This document shows, piece after piece, positions 51,685 to 59,692 of a stretch of 64,000 nucleotides of DNA. Each line of letters starts with the position of its first letter. Position 1 is the first letter of the stretch. The stretch covers positions 434,001 through 498,000 of the forward strand of contig CAZVUO010000002.1 of assembly GCA_964630235.1 (NCBI GenBank), read 5' to 3'. The DNA comes from JBFLYH01 sp964630235. Lineage in GTDB: Bacteria > Oederibacteriota > JAAXVQ01 > JAUVAV01. The notes under the pieces are model-generated. The model worked only from the letters and a program-made list of their open reading frames with translations, did not search any database and had not been told where the DNA came from. Made by a program: the position numbers and the translations under genes.

Positions 51685-52608
51685 TCAGAACTTCACGCTC
51701 AGGCTGATGAGGTTCTCGGTCTCGAAATCTTCGTCCTCCCAGAACTGGGGCTGGAGGGCGTAATCCAGCGCCAGGTCCACTTTGCCAGCCTTGAAGCGGA
51801 ACCCCACGCCGAAAGACAACCCTTGCGTGCTGCGGTCCTGGGAATGGGAATAGCCCAGGCGCAGGGCCAGCACGCGGCGGAACCAGTATTCGGTCCCCAG
51901 GCGCAGTGTGAGGTTGGCGTCCGGCGCGAGATAGTCCGCGTCCAGGCTGACCCGCAGTTCGTGCGGGACCTGGTTGAAGAGCGCGTAAGCCGCGCCGATC
52001 TGCGCGGTCAGGGGCAGGGGATCCTCGGCCGAGCGGAAAACCACCGGCGTGCCGAGGTTGCGGACCACGCCGCCCAGGATGAGGTCTGGCAGAAGTCTAT
52101 ACTGCGCGCCCAGGTCGAACGCCACGGCCGAAGTGTCCACCGGGCCCAGGGTTAAGGCCAGCACTTTGGCGTTCAGGCCCGCGCTGAACTCCGCGGAAAA
52201 AGGCAGGGCAAATGTCAGGCCGTAAACCATGTCTTTGGCCTGGACCCCGGCCTCGCCGGGCACGTTGTTGTCAATCGGCGGCTGGCCGCGATAGAGCGCC
52301 TGTACGGCCATGACCCCCAGGCCGGAGAGCGGCATGGCCGCGGTCAAAAGCTCCGTGGACAGGCCTTCCAAGCCGCTCACGTGCATCAGCAGGATTTCCA
52401 CTTTTTCCAAATTATGCAGGCCGGCCGGATTCACATCGAGACTGCACAGTTCTCCGTTCATGGCCGAAAATGCGTTCCCCATGCCCGCGGGCCGCGCACC
52501 GTTGCGCTGCTGCAACACCTGGGCCCCGCTCAAGCCCGGCCCGGCGAAAGCCGCGGGCGTAAAGGCTAAAAGGGCCAGGAAAGTGACGGCTGAAAAAATC
52601 TTATTCAT
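51685..52608 (-). CDS. PorV/PorQ-like outer-membrane protein
   Basis: 307 residues. Signal peptide (NKIFSAVTFLALLAFTPAAF), then the PorV/PorQ family opening: GARPAGMGNAFSAMNGELCS, DVNPAGLHNLEKVEILLMHV, followed by barrel strands (GLTFALPFSAEFSAGLNAKV; DLGAQYRLLPDLILGGVVRN; RRVLALRLGYSHSQD) and a C-terminal ENLISLSVKF. In Bacteroidetes PorV shuttles type IX cargo with C-terminal signals to the surface. Its presence beside many proteins with YPNPYR-type C-terminal domains suggests an analogous export route; no other Por genes are in the window. Confidence 0.8.
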   Translation of the reverse strand: MNKIFSAVTFLALLAFTPAAFAGPGLSGAQVLQQRNGARPAGMGNAFSAMNGELCSLDVNPAGLHNLEKVEILLMHVSGLEGLSTELLTAAMPLSGLGVMAVQALYRGQPPIDNNVPGEAGVQAKDMVYGLTFALPFSAEFSAGLNAKVLALTLGPVDTSAVAFDLGAQYRLLPDLILGGVVRNLGTPVVFRSAEDPLPLTAQIGAAYALFNQVPHELRVSLDADYLAPDANLTLRLGTEYWFRRVLALRLGYSHSQDRSTQGLSFGVGFRFKAGKVDLALDYALQPQFWEDEDFETENLISLSVKF

Positions 52609-52640
52609 GAGGGCAGCACGCTCCGTATTTGTTGGTGATC

Positions 52641-52728
52641 GTCATTCCGGCATGATGGTAGCCGGAATCCAGGGATTTAGAGGCCAATCAATTTCACTGG
52701 ATACCGGTTTACTACATACCGGTATGAC
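52641..52728. repeat. Paired-hairpin dispersed repeat
   Basis: GTCATTCCGGC...GCCGGAATCCAG, spacer, CTGGATACCGGTTT...ACCGGTATGAC. Member of the family seen also at 35607, 49891, 50131, 51275, 53871, 58610 and 61814. Confidence 0.85.
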
Positions 52729-52828
52729 GGCAGATATGAAAACCTCCCTGAGAGTATGTGTGATTATAGCCGCGCCGGCGGTCTGGAATCAACCTTTAAA
52801 AACCTCTAATATTGCTTGTCGATTTTAG

Positions 52829-52856
52829 TTGCCTTTCTGGGGCTTTGGAATATAAT
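52829..52856 (+). promoter_or_regulatory. Putative sigma-70 promoter of the aldolase gene
   Basis: TTGCCT (52829-52834), 16-nt spacer, TATAAT (52851-52856). The leader of about 70 nt contains a small perfect hairpin (GGAACAG...CTGTTCC, 52872-52890) and the ribosome site AAAGGAG ahead of the ATG at 52932. Confidence 0.65.
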
Positions 52857-52931
52857 TGCTCCCAATTTATTCCGGAACAGCGCGCCTGTTCCCTACCCAA
52901 TAAATCCCGATCATATCCAAAGGAGATGCCC

Positions 52932-53861
52932 ATGCCTCTCGTCGGAAGCCAGGACCTGTTCAAGAAAGCCTATGCCGGCGGCTACGCCATCGGCGGGTTC
53001 AACGTAAACAACATGGAGATCCTCCAGGCCATCGTGGACGCGGCCCACGAGGTCCGCTCACCCCTGATCCTTCAGGTCTCGGCCGGCGCCCGCAAGTACG
53101 CGCGCCACGAGTACCTGGTCAAGCTGGTCGAGGCGGCCCTGCAGACCACGGACGTCCCGATCGTGCTCCACCTGGACCACGGCGAGGATTTCGAGATCTG
53201 CAAGTCCTGCATTGACGGCGGCTTCACCTCGGTCATGATCGACGCCTCCTCCCGCCCGTTCGCTGAGAACATCAAGGAAACCAAGAAGGTCGTGGATTAC
53301 GCCCACAGCCGCGGTGTCTCGGTGGAGGCGGAGCTGGGCAAGCTGGCGGGCGTGGAGGATGCGGTCAACGTGAAGGCCGAGGACGCCACCTACACGGATC
53401 CCGGTCAGGTTAAGGAGTTCGTGGAGGCCACGGGCGTGGATTCGCTGGCCATCGCCATCGGCACCTCCCACGGCGCCTACAAGTTCAAGGGCGAGGCCAA
53501 GCTGGATTTCGACCGTCTGGAGAAGATCTCCAAGCTGGTCCCCGGGTTCCCGATCGTCCTGCACGGCGCCTCTTCGGTGCCGCAGGCCCTGGTGGACCAG
53601 TGCAACAAGTTCGGCGGGAACCTGCCGGGCGCCAAGGGCGTTCCCGAGGACATGCTGCGGCGGGCGGCCAAGAGCGCGGTCTGCAAGATCAATATTGATA
53701 CGGACCTGCGCCTGGCCATGACCGCCACCATCCGCAAGGTCTTCGCGGAGAAGCCCGCGGAATTCGACCCGCGCAAATATCTCGGCCCGGCCCGCGACGC
53801 GATCCGGGAAGTCGTGAAACACAAGATCGTGAACGTGCTGGGCAGCGATCACAAGGCCTGA
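52932..53861 (+). CDS. fba: Class II fructose-bisphosphate aldolase
   Basis: ATG 52932 has AAAGGAG 6 nt upstream; the frame is open to 52812 through the promoter region. 309 residues. The zinc/catalytic motif is LHLDHGED (His80, Asp82, His83), with DASSRPFAENIKETK, VEAELGKLAG, GTSHGAYKF (zinc His) and the phosphate loops VLHGASSVP and INIDTDLRLAM. Splits fructose-1,6-bisphosphate (or a related ketose bisphosphate) in glycolysis/gluconeogenesis. Substrate preference among ketose bisphosphates not determined. Confidence 0.95.
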   Translation: MPLVGSQDLFKKAYAGGYAIGGFNVNNMEILQAIVDAAHEVRSPLILQVSAGARKYARHEYLVKLVEAALQTTDVPIVLHLDHGEDFEICKSCIDGGFTSVMIDASSRPFAENIKETKKVVDYAHSRGVSVEAELGKLAGVEDAVNVKAEDATYTDPGQVKEFVEATGVDSLAIAIGTSHGAYKFKGEAKLDFDRLEKISKLVPGFPIVLHGASSVPQALVDQCNKFGGNLPGAKGVPEDMLRRAAKSAVCKINIDTDLRLAMTATIRKVFAEKPAEFDPRKYLGPARDAIREVVKHKIVNVLGSDHKA

Positions 53862-53870
53862 GCGATTATC

Positions 53871-53957
53871 GTCACCCCGGCATGGTCGTAGCCGGGGTCC
53901 AGACTTATCTGTAAAAAATACCTCCCTGGATTCCGGCTTTAAGCATGCCGGAATGAC
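53871..53957. repeat. Paired-hairpin dispersed repeat
   Basis: GTCACCCCGGC...GCCGGGGTCCAG, spacer, CTGGATTCCGGCTT...GCCGGAATGAC: the left half is of the CCCC/GGGG type, the right half of the TTCC/GGAA type. Lies between the aldolase gene and the hydrogenase operon. Confidence 0.85.
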
Positions 53958-54085
53958 GAGCAATGCAATATCTTAGAACAAAGCGTTGGACGCAAAACGA
54001 CAGCTGACCCATACCCGGCAGCCCGGCAGTTTTTCGCTCCTGCTCGATATCCAGCATCCGTCCCGCTCTACACACGAGGCTTTCC

Positions 54086-56266
54086 ATGGCGAATATTTTA
54101 CGCAAGTTCGAACAGCTTAAAAAACAACTGCAGGAAGGGCGGGAGCATCACTTCCACCCGACCAAAACCGTGATCCACGTCGGCTCGGCCACCTGCGAGA
54201 ACGCCGCCGGCGCCGAGGAGGTCCGGGCCGAGTTCGAGAAGCTCCTTCTCGCCTCGGGCCGCGAGGACATCGTGATCCGCCAGACCGGGTGCACGGGACG
54301 CTGTTCCCGCGAACCCATCGTGGGCGTATTCGTGCCCGGGCACTTCCCTTTTAAATATGAAAAGGTCACCGTGCCCAAGGTCCAGGAAATTTTCCAGCAG
54401 CACGTGCTGGGCGGCAAGCCCGTGGTGCACCTGATCCTCGATAAAAAGACCACCAACATCTATTCGCGGGTCGTGACCTTTTCCTCCCTGTCCACTGTGT
54501 CAACCGGCCTGCCCAGCAAATGGCAGCCGCTTTTTCAGGAGCGCCTGAAAGCCCTGGGCGTGCCTGAGGACTCGGTCCGCTCTTTCACCGGCGGCTGCCT
54601 GGGCCTGTACTCGGCCGGCGAAGAGGGCGAGCGGGTCGGTATGCTGGTGTTCCCGGAAAAAGTCGTGTACGCCTTCTCCACCCAGGCGGAGCTGGACCAG
54701 ATCATCCAGTCCCAATTCATGCACAACAAAGTCCACAAGCCCCTGCAGGTGCAGATTGACCCGCTGATCAACCGTTTTTTCACGCTCTATGGCGATGTGG
54801 CCTTCTTCAACAAGCAGTCGCGCCTCACCCTGCGCAACAGCGGTATCATTGACCCGGAGAGCCTCGCCGACTACATCGCCAACGACGGCTTCGAGGCCCT
54901 GGCCATGGTGCTCATCAAGGGCGATCCGAATTATGTCCTGCAGGAAGTGGAGCGTTCGGGTCTGCGGGGGCGCGGCGGCGGCGGCTACCCCACGGGCTTG
55001 AAGTGGCGCGACGCGGTCAAAAGCCAGGACCCGGTCCGTTACGTGGTGTGCAACGCCGACGAGGGCGATCCGGGCGCGTACATGGACCGCAGCGCCCTGG
55101 AAGGCGACCCCTTCAGCATTATCCACGGCATGATCCTGGGTGCGTACGCCATCGGCGCGCACCAGGGCTACCTGTACGTGCGCGCCGAATACCCGCTGGC
55201 GATCAAACGCCTGGAGATCGCCCTGGAGCAGTGCCGGCAGGCCAACCTGCTGGGCAAGAACATCCTGGACTCGGGCTTCGACTTCGACCTGGAGGTGCGG
55301 CTCGGCGCCGGCGCGTTCGTGTGCGGCGAGGAGACGGCGCTCATGTACTCCATCGAGGGCAAGCGCGGCCAGCCGCGCCTGCGGCCGCCCTATCCCACCC
55401 AGTCAGGCTTGTGGGGGCATCCCACGGTCATCAACAACGTGGAGACCTGGGCCAACGTGCCGGTCATCATCCGCCACGGCGCGGACTGGTTCGCGCGCAT
55501 CGGCACGGCCAACAGCAAGGGCACCAAGGTCTTTGCGCTGGCCGGCAAGATCAAGAACTCCGGGCTGGTCGAGGTGCCCATGGGCACCACCCTGCAGGAG
55601 ATCATCTACGACATCGGCGGCGGCGTGCCCGAGGGGCGCACCCTCAAGGCCGTGCAGACCGGCGGCCCCTCGGGCGGCTGCATCCCCGCCTCGCTGATCA
55701 AGACCCCGGTGGACTACCAGTCCCTGCAGCAGGCCGGCTCGATCATGGGATCCGGCGGCATGATCGTGCTCGACGACCAGGACTGCATGGTCGCCACCGC
55801 GAAATTCTTCCTGGAGTTCACCCAGGACGAGTCCTGCGGCAAGTGCGTGCCCTGCCGCGAAGGCACCCTGCGCATGCTCGAGATCCTGCGCCGGATCACC
55901 GCCGGCCAAGGCAAGATGGAGGACTTAGACAAGCTGGAACGGCTGGGGCGGCTGATCCAGAAGACCTCGCTCTGCGGCCTGGGGCAAACCGCACCCAACC
56001 CGGTGCTGAGCGCGCTCCGGCATTTCCGTGAGGAATTCGAGATCCACATACGAGAACAGCGCTGTCCCACCCAGAAGTGCTCCCAGCTGATCCGGTACGA
56101 GATCCTGGCGGACAAATGCACGGGCTGCACGCTCTGCGCCCGGCGCTGCCCGGTCCTGTGCATCAGCGGAACCGCGCGCCAGCCGCACCGGATAGACCAG
56201 GCACGGTGCATCAAGTGCGGCGAATGCTTCAACGTGTGCAAATTCGGCGCCGTCACGAAACGATAG
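54086..56266 (+). CDS. hydB: [FeFe] hydrogenase NAD-linked subunit, NuoF-like
   Basis: GAGG lies 6 nt before the ATG. 726 residues, about 100 more than usual. A thioredoxin-like [2Fe-2S] domain (about 28-120; Cys37 in SATCENAAGA, Cys69/Cys73 in TGCTGRC) lacks the first cysteine of the canonical four. About 100 extra residues follow (126-228; a single FTGGCLGLYSAGEE). Then come the NuoF flavin/NADH core (GLRGRGGGGYPTGLKWRD; CNADEGDPGAYMDR; GAGAFVCGEETALMYSIEG), SLBB, the [4Fe-4S] motif CGKCVPCREGT, and a C-terminal 2[4Fe-4S] ferredoxin (CTGCTLCARRCP; CIKCGECFNVC). It should pass electrons between NADH, ferredoxin and HydA. Confidence 0.93.
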   Translation: MANILRKFEQLKKQLQEGREHHFHPTKTVIHVGSATCENAAGAEEVRAEFEKLLLASGREDIVIRQTGCTGRCSREPIVGVFVPGHFPFKYEKVTVPKVQEIFQQHVLGGKPVVHLILDKKTTNIYSRVVTFSSLSTVSTGLPSKWQPLFQERLKALGVPEDSVRSFTGGCLGLYSAGEEGERVGMLVFPEKVVYAFSTQAELDQIIQSQFMHNKVHKPLQVQIDPLINRFFTLYGDVAFFNKQSRLTLRNSGIIDPESLADYIANDGFEALAMVLIKGDPNYVLQEVERSGLRGRGGGGYPTGLKWRDAVKSQDPVRYVVCNADEGDPGAYMDRSALEGDPFSIIHGMILGAYAIGAHQGYLYVRAEYPLAIKRLEIALEQCRQANLLGKNILDSGFDFDLEVRLGAGAFVCGEETALMYSIEGKRGQPRLRPPYPTQSGLWGHPTVINNVETWANVPVIIRHGADWFARIGTANSKGTKVFALAGKIKNSGLVEVPMGTTLQEIIYDIGGGVPEGRTLKAVQTGGPSGGCIPASLIKTPVDYQSLQQAGSIMGSGGMIVLDDQDCMVATAKFFLEFTQDESCGKCVPCREGTLRMLEILRRITAGQGKMEDLDKLERLGRLIQKTSLCGLGQTAPNPVLSALRHFREEFEIHIREQRCPTQKCSQLIRYEILADKCTGCTLCARRCPVLCISGTARQPHRIDQARCIKCGECFNVCKFGAVTKR

Positions 56267-56276
56267 AGGCGAACAC

Positions 56277-58031
56277 ATGAAAACCATCAAGCTGAACATT
56301 GACGGGCTGGACGTGCAGGTGCCGGAGAGCGCCACCATCATGGAGGCCGCGCAGACCATCGGCATCCACATCCCCCGGCTGTGCTACCACCCGGACCTGT
56401 CCATCGAGGGCGCCTGCCGCATCTGCATCGTGGCCGTGGACGGCGCGCGCACCTTCCAGACCTCCTGCTCCACGCGGGCGCAGGAAGGCATGAAGGTGCA
56501 GACCAACTCGCCCGAGATCCGCCAGGCCCGCAGGGACCTGATCGAACTCATTTTGGACAACCACCCGCGCGAGTGCCAGACCTGCGAACGGGACGGCCAG
56601 TGCGAGCTCCAGAACCTGGCCTACAGCCTGGGCGTGCGCGAGCGCTTGTTCGAAGGGTGGCGCAAGGAGTTCCCCATCGAGGATTCCAGCCGCTCCGTGG
56701 TCCGCGATTCAGAACGCTGCATCCTCTGCCGGCGGTGCGTGCGCGTGTGCGCCGAGATCCAGGGCGTGCACAACCTGAGCCAGATGCACCGCGGCGTGCG
56801 CACCGTGGTGACCCCGGCCTTCGAGGCGCCCATGGCCGAATCCGTGTGCATCAACTGCGGCCAGTGCATCGCCGTCTGCCCCACGGCCGCGTTCCTGGAA
56901 AAACGGTCCACCGAGGAAGTGTGGGCGGCCCTCTCCGACCCCGGCAAGCACGTGGTGGCCCAGATCGCGCCGTCCATCCGCGCGGCCATCGGCGAGGGCT
57001 TCGGCCTCGCGCCCGGCACGCCGGCCACGCACCAGACCGTCACGGCCCTGCGGCGCCTGGGCTTTGACGCGGTGTTCGACACGAATTTCGGCGCGGACCT
57101 GACCGTGCTCGAGGAGGCGCACGAGCTGGTACAGCGCATCCAGAAGAACGAACGCCTGCCCCTGCTGACGTCCTGCTCCTCGGGCTGGGTCAAGTTCCTG
57201 GAGCATTTCTACCCCGAACTGATCCCCAACGCCTCCTCCTGCCGCTCGCCCATGGGCATGCTCTCCGTGCTGCTCAAAACCTATTACGCCGAGAGCAAGG
57301 GACTGGACCCCAAAGACGTGTACGTGGTGGCGGTCATGCCCTGCACGGCCAAGAAGTTCGAGATCATCCGGCCCGAGCACTACCAGGAGAACGGCCTGCC
57401 CTACACGGACGCCGTGCTGACCACGCGCGAACTGGTGTGGATGATCAAAGCCTATGGCATTGACTTCACGAAGCTCCCGGACGGCGAGTTCGATACGCCC
57501 CTGGGTTTCTCCTCGGGCGCGGCCGACCTGTTTGGCACCACGGGCGGCGTCATGGAGGCAGCCCTGCGCACGGCCGTGGAAACCCTGACCGGCCAGCCGC
57601 TCCCCAAGATCGAATTCACCGAGGTCCGAGCCGTGGAGGGCCTGAAGGAAGCCACGCTGGAAGTGGCGGGCCTGAGCCTCAACGTGGCCGTGGCCAATGG
57701 CCTGACCAACGCCAAGACCATTCTGGAAAAGGTGAAGGCCGGCGAGAAACCCTACCACCTCGTCGAGATCATGGCCTGCCCGGGCGGGTGCATCGGCGGC
57801 GGCGGGCAGCCCTATCCGCCCGAGGGCCGCTACGTGCTGGATCACGAGATCTACCGCCTGCGCGCCCAGGCCTTGTACACGATCGACGCGGCCAAGTCCG
57901 TGCGCAAGTCACACGATAATCCGTTCATCCAGGAACTCTACGCCAAATTCCTGGGGAGCCCGGGTAGCGAGAAGGCCCACCGCCTGCTGCACACGCGCTA
58001 CACGCCCCGCGAGCCGAGAGGCATCAAATGA
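56277..58031 (+). CDS. hydA: [FeFe] hydrogenase catalytic subunit
   Basis: 584 residues. N-terminal [2Fe-2S] domain (Cys36, 47, 50, 64), His-ligated [4Fe-4S] (His96, Cys100, 103, 109), two [4Fe-4S] motifs (Cys148/151/154/158 and Cys191/194/197/201), then the H-cluster: TSCSSGWVKF (Cys300), VMPCTAKKFE (Cys356) and EIMACPGGCIGGGGQP (Cys501, Cys505). The usual TSCCP has become TSCSS, so the proton-relay cysteine next to Cys300 is a serine, as in some other HydABC-type enzymes. Makes or uses H2. 10 nt after hydB; overlaps hydC by 4 nt. The maturases HydEFG are not in the window. Confidence 0.96.
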   Translation: MKTIKLNIDGLDVQVPESATIMEAAQTIGIHIPRLCYHPDLSIEGACRICIVAVDGARTFQTSCSTRAQEGMKVQTNSPEIRQARRDLIELILDNHPRECQTCERDGQCELQNLAYSLGVRERLFEGWRKEFPIEDSSRSVVRDSERCILCRRCVRVCAEIQGVHNLSQMHRGVRTVVTPAFEAPMAESVCINCGQCIAVCPTAAFLEKRSTEEVWAALSDPGKHVVAQIAPSIRAAIGEGFGLAPGTPATHQTVTALRRLGFDAVFDTNFGADLTVLEEAHELVQRIQKNERLPLLTSCSSGWVKFLEHFYPELIPNASSCRSPMGMLSVLLKTYYAESKGLDPKDVYVVAVMPCTAKKFEIIRPEHYQENGLPYTDAVLTTRELVWMIKAYGIDFTKLPDGEFDTPLGFSSGAADLFGTTGGVMEAALRTAVETLTGQPLPKIEFTEVRAVEGLKEATLEVAGLSLNVAVANGLTNAKTILEKVKAGEKPYHLVEIMACPGGCIGGGGQPYPPEGRYVLDHEIYRLRAQALYTIDAAKSVRKSHDNPFIQELYAKFLGSPGSEKAHRLLHTRYTPREPRGIK

Positions 58032-58546
58032 CGACCGAGACCGCCCAAACCTTGGACCCGCAGATCGTCGCCTACATCGAGGCCTGCCGCAAGCAGCCGC
58101 ACCCCGAGAGCCACCTCATGTCCGTACTGCACCGCGTGCAGGAGCGATACGGATTCCTGTCGCAAGAGCACATGCACGAAGTGGCCCAGCGCCTGCAGGT
58201 CCCGGCCTCAACGGTCAGCGGCGTGTCCACCTTTTACCACTTTTTCCGGCTCAAGCCCCGCGGCAAATGCGCCATTTCGGTTTGCCTGGGCACGGCCTGT
58301 TTCGTAAAGGGCGCGGATAAGATTTTGGAGGCGTTCCAATCCGAATTGGGAATCGAGCTGGGCGAGACCACCTCGGACGGTTTGTTCTCCCTGGAGAACA
58401 CCCGTTGTCTGGGCGTGTGCGGCTTGGCGCCCGTGGTGACGATCAACGACAAGGTGTACAGCCAGGTGACGCCCCAGCAGGTGCCCGACCTGCTCAACCG
58501 CGTGCGCGCCGAGATCGCCGGCCAGACCGAGACAGCGCCGGCATAA
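58028..58546 (+). CDS. hydC: [FeFe] hydrogenase NuoE-like subunit
   Basis: 172 residues. Thioredoxin-like [2Fe-2S] protein: helical N-terminus (SHLMSVLHRVQERYGFLSQE), GVSTFYHFF, then Cys86 and Cys91 (CLGTAC) and Cys127 and Cys131 (CLGVC). It completes the HydABC set that couples NADH and ferredoxin to H2 formation by electron bifurcation. ATGA overlap with hydA, so translation is coupled. It is last in the operon, whereas the common order is hydC first. Confidence 0.95.
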   Translation: MTTETAQTLDPQIVAYIEACRKQPHPESHLMSVLHRVQERYGFLSQEHMHEVAQRLQVPASTVSGVSTFYHFFRLKPRGKCAISVCLGTACFVKGADKILEAFQSELGIELGETTSDGLFSLENTRCLGVCGLAPVVTINDKVYSQVTPQQVPDLLNRVRAEIAGQTETAPA

Positions 58547-58559
58547 ATTTCCCGTAAAT

Positions 58560-58597
58560 AAAAAAGCCCGCCCTCGCAGGAGGGCGGGCTTTTTTAT
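58560..58597 (+). terminator. Rho-independent terminator of the hydrogenase operon
   Basis: Stem GCCCGCCCTC (58566-58575), loop GCAG, GAGGGCGGGC (58580-58589), preceded by six A's and followed by seven T's. Starts 14 nt after the hydC stop. Confidence 0.95.
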
Positions 58598-58609
58598 TTT
58601 AAATCGCAC

Positions 58610-58702
58610 GTCATACCGGCGAAAGCCGGTATCCAGTGGCTTTGCCTCTGAAAAAATCCTTTCACTTCCTCTGGACCCCGGCTACAAGCATGCCGGGGCG
58701 AC
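58610..58702. repeat. Paired-hairpin dispersed repeat
   Basis: GTCATACCGGC...GCCGGTATCCAG, spacer, CTGGACCCCGGCTA...GCCGGGGCGAC. Here the left stem is TACC/GGTA and the right CCCC/GGGG. Confidence 0.85.
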
Positions 58703-58715
58703 GATCAGATGAATA

Positions 58716-59264
58716 TCAATCCCCTGAGAACAATTCCTTCAATCGCGGGTTGCGCCGATCCTTGTCCGAGAGAATGAACGGCACGCCCGGATCCGGCCAG
58801 GCAATGCCGATGTCCGGGTCATTCCACAGCAGGCCGCCCTCGTGGTCCGGCGAGTAAAAATCCGTGGCTTTGTAATGCACTTCCGTGGTTTCCGCGAGCG
58901 CGCAAAACCCGTGGGCAAAACCCGGCGGGATATAGAGCATGGCCCTATTTTCCTCGCTCAGCGTTTCAGCCACCCAGCGGCCGTAAGTCGGCGACCCGCG
59001 CCGGATGTCCACGGCCACGTCGAAGATCGCGCCCCGCAGGGCGCGCACCAGCTTGCCCTGGGCTTTGGGTTCGCGCTGGAAGTGGAGCCCGCGCAGCACG
59101 CCTTTGGCCGAGCGGCTGTGGTTGTCCTGCACGAAATTCACGCCCAGCCCGTGCGCCGCGAATTTAACCTGGTGGTAGGATTCCATGAAGAACCCCCGCT
59201 CATCCGCGAAGACGCGCGGTTCGATCCGGATGACCTCGGGTAACGCCAGGGGGGTGAATTTCAC
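58716..59264 (-). CDS. rfbC: dTDP-4-dehydrorhamnose 3,5-epimerase
   Basis: 182 residues, the normal length. Motifs: RIEPRVFADERGFFMESYHQ, FVQDNHSRSAKGVLRGLHFQ (catalytic His in LHFQ), GAIFDVAVDIRRGSPTYGRW, IPPGFAHGFCAL and VHYKATDFYSP. Third step of dTDP-L-rhamnose synthesis for surface polysaccharide. The other rml genes are not adjacent. Confidence 0.95.
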   Translation of the reverse strand: MKFTPLALPEVIRIEPRVFADERGFFMESYHQVKFAAHGLGVNFVQDNHSRSAKGVLRGLHFQREPKAQGKLVRALRGAIFDVAVDIRRGSPTYGRWVAETLSEENRAMLYIPPGFAHGFCALAETTEVHYKATDFYSPDHEGGLLWNDPDIGIAWPDPGVPFILSDKDRRNPRLKELFSGD

Positions 59265-59291
59265 GAATAAGGGCCTCTCGAGGGGGAATGA

Positions 59292-59603
59292 TCAATTGAG
59301 CGACAGTTCCCAGTTCTCTTCCAGGGGCATGGTGAACTGGAGACCGATAAAATTTCTATCGTCCTTGACCCGCGACCACACGACCAGGCCCCGGCCTTCC
59401 CAAACCTGCCGGTCCTCATCCAGCAGGAACGCCAGGTCCACGGTCGTGCCCACCGGGAGGTTCTGGTCGGTCTCGACCATGGCGCCGCCGGTGGAAATAT
59501 TGCGGACCGTGCCGAAGAAATCCTCTTCCTGCTCCGGGTCCACGGTCTGGCGGGCGACGAGGTAACAGGCTACCCGCTCGAATTTCCTTCTCTCAATGGT
59601 CAT
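59292..59603 (-). CDS. PilZ-domain protein (putative c-di-GMP receptor)
   Basis: 103 residues. The c-di-GMP motifs are RRKFERV (RxxxR type) at the N-terminus and NISTGGAMVE (D/NxSxxG). A single PilZ barrel with no other domain. 27 nt upstream of rfbC on the same strand, so it could be co-transcribed; a link between c-di-GMP and polysaccharide is plausible but unproven. Confidence 0.85.
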   Translation of the reverse strand: MTIERRKFERVACYLVARQTVDPEQEEDFFGTVRNISTGGAMVETDQNLPVGTTVDLAFLLDEDRQVWEGRGLVVWSRVKDDRNFIGLQFTMPLEENWELSLN

Positions 59604-59655
59604 GGCGGATGAATTATATCACAGGTTTGCGCCGCTGACCCGTACGATTATTGAT

Positions 59656-59685
59656 TTGACCAGGCTCGCGTCGAGCAGATACAAT
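59656..59685 (+). promoter_or_regulatory. Putative sigma-70 promoter, possibly giving a leaderless mRNA
   Basis: TTGACC (59656-59661), 18-nt spacer, TACAAT (59680-59685). Transcription would begin about 7 nt further, at or next to the ATG at 59693, where no Shine-Dalgarno is seen. Confidence 0.6.
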
Positions 59686-59692
59686 GTGCCCC

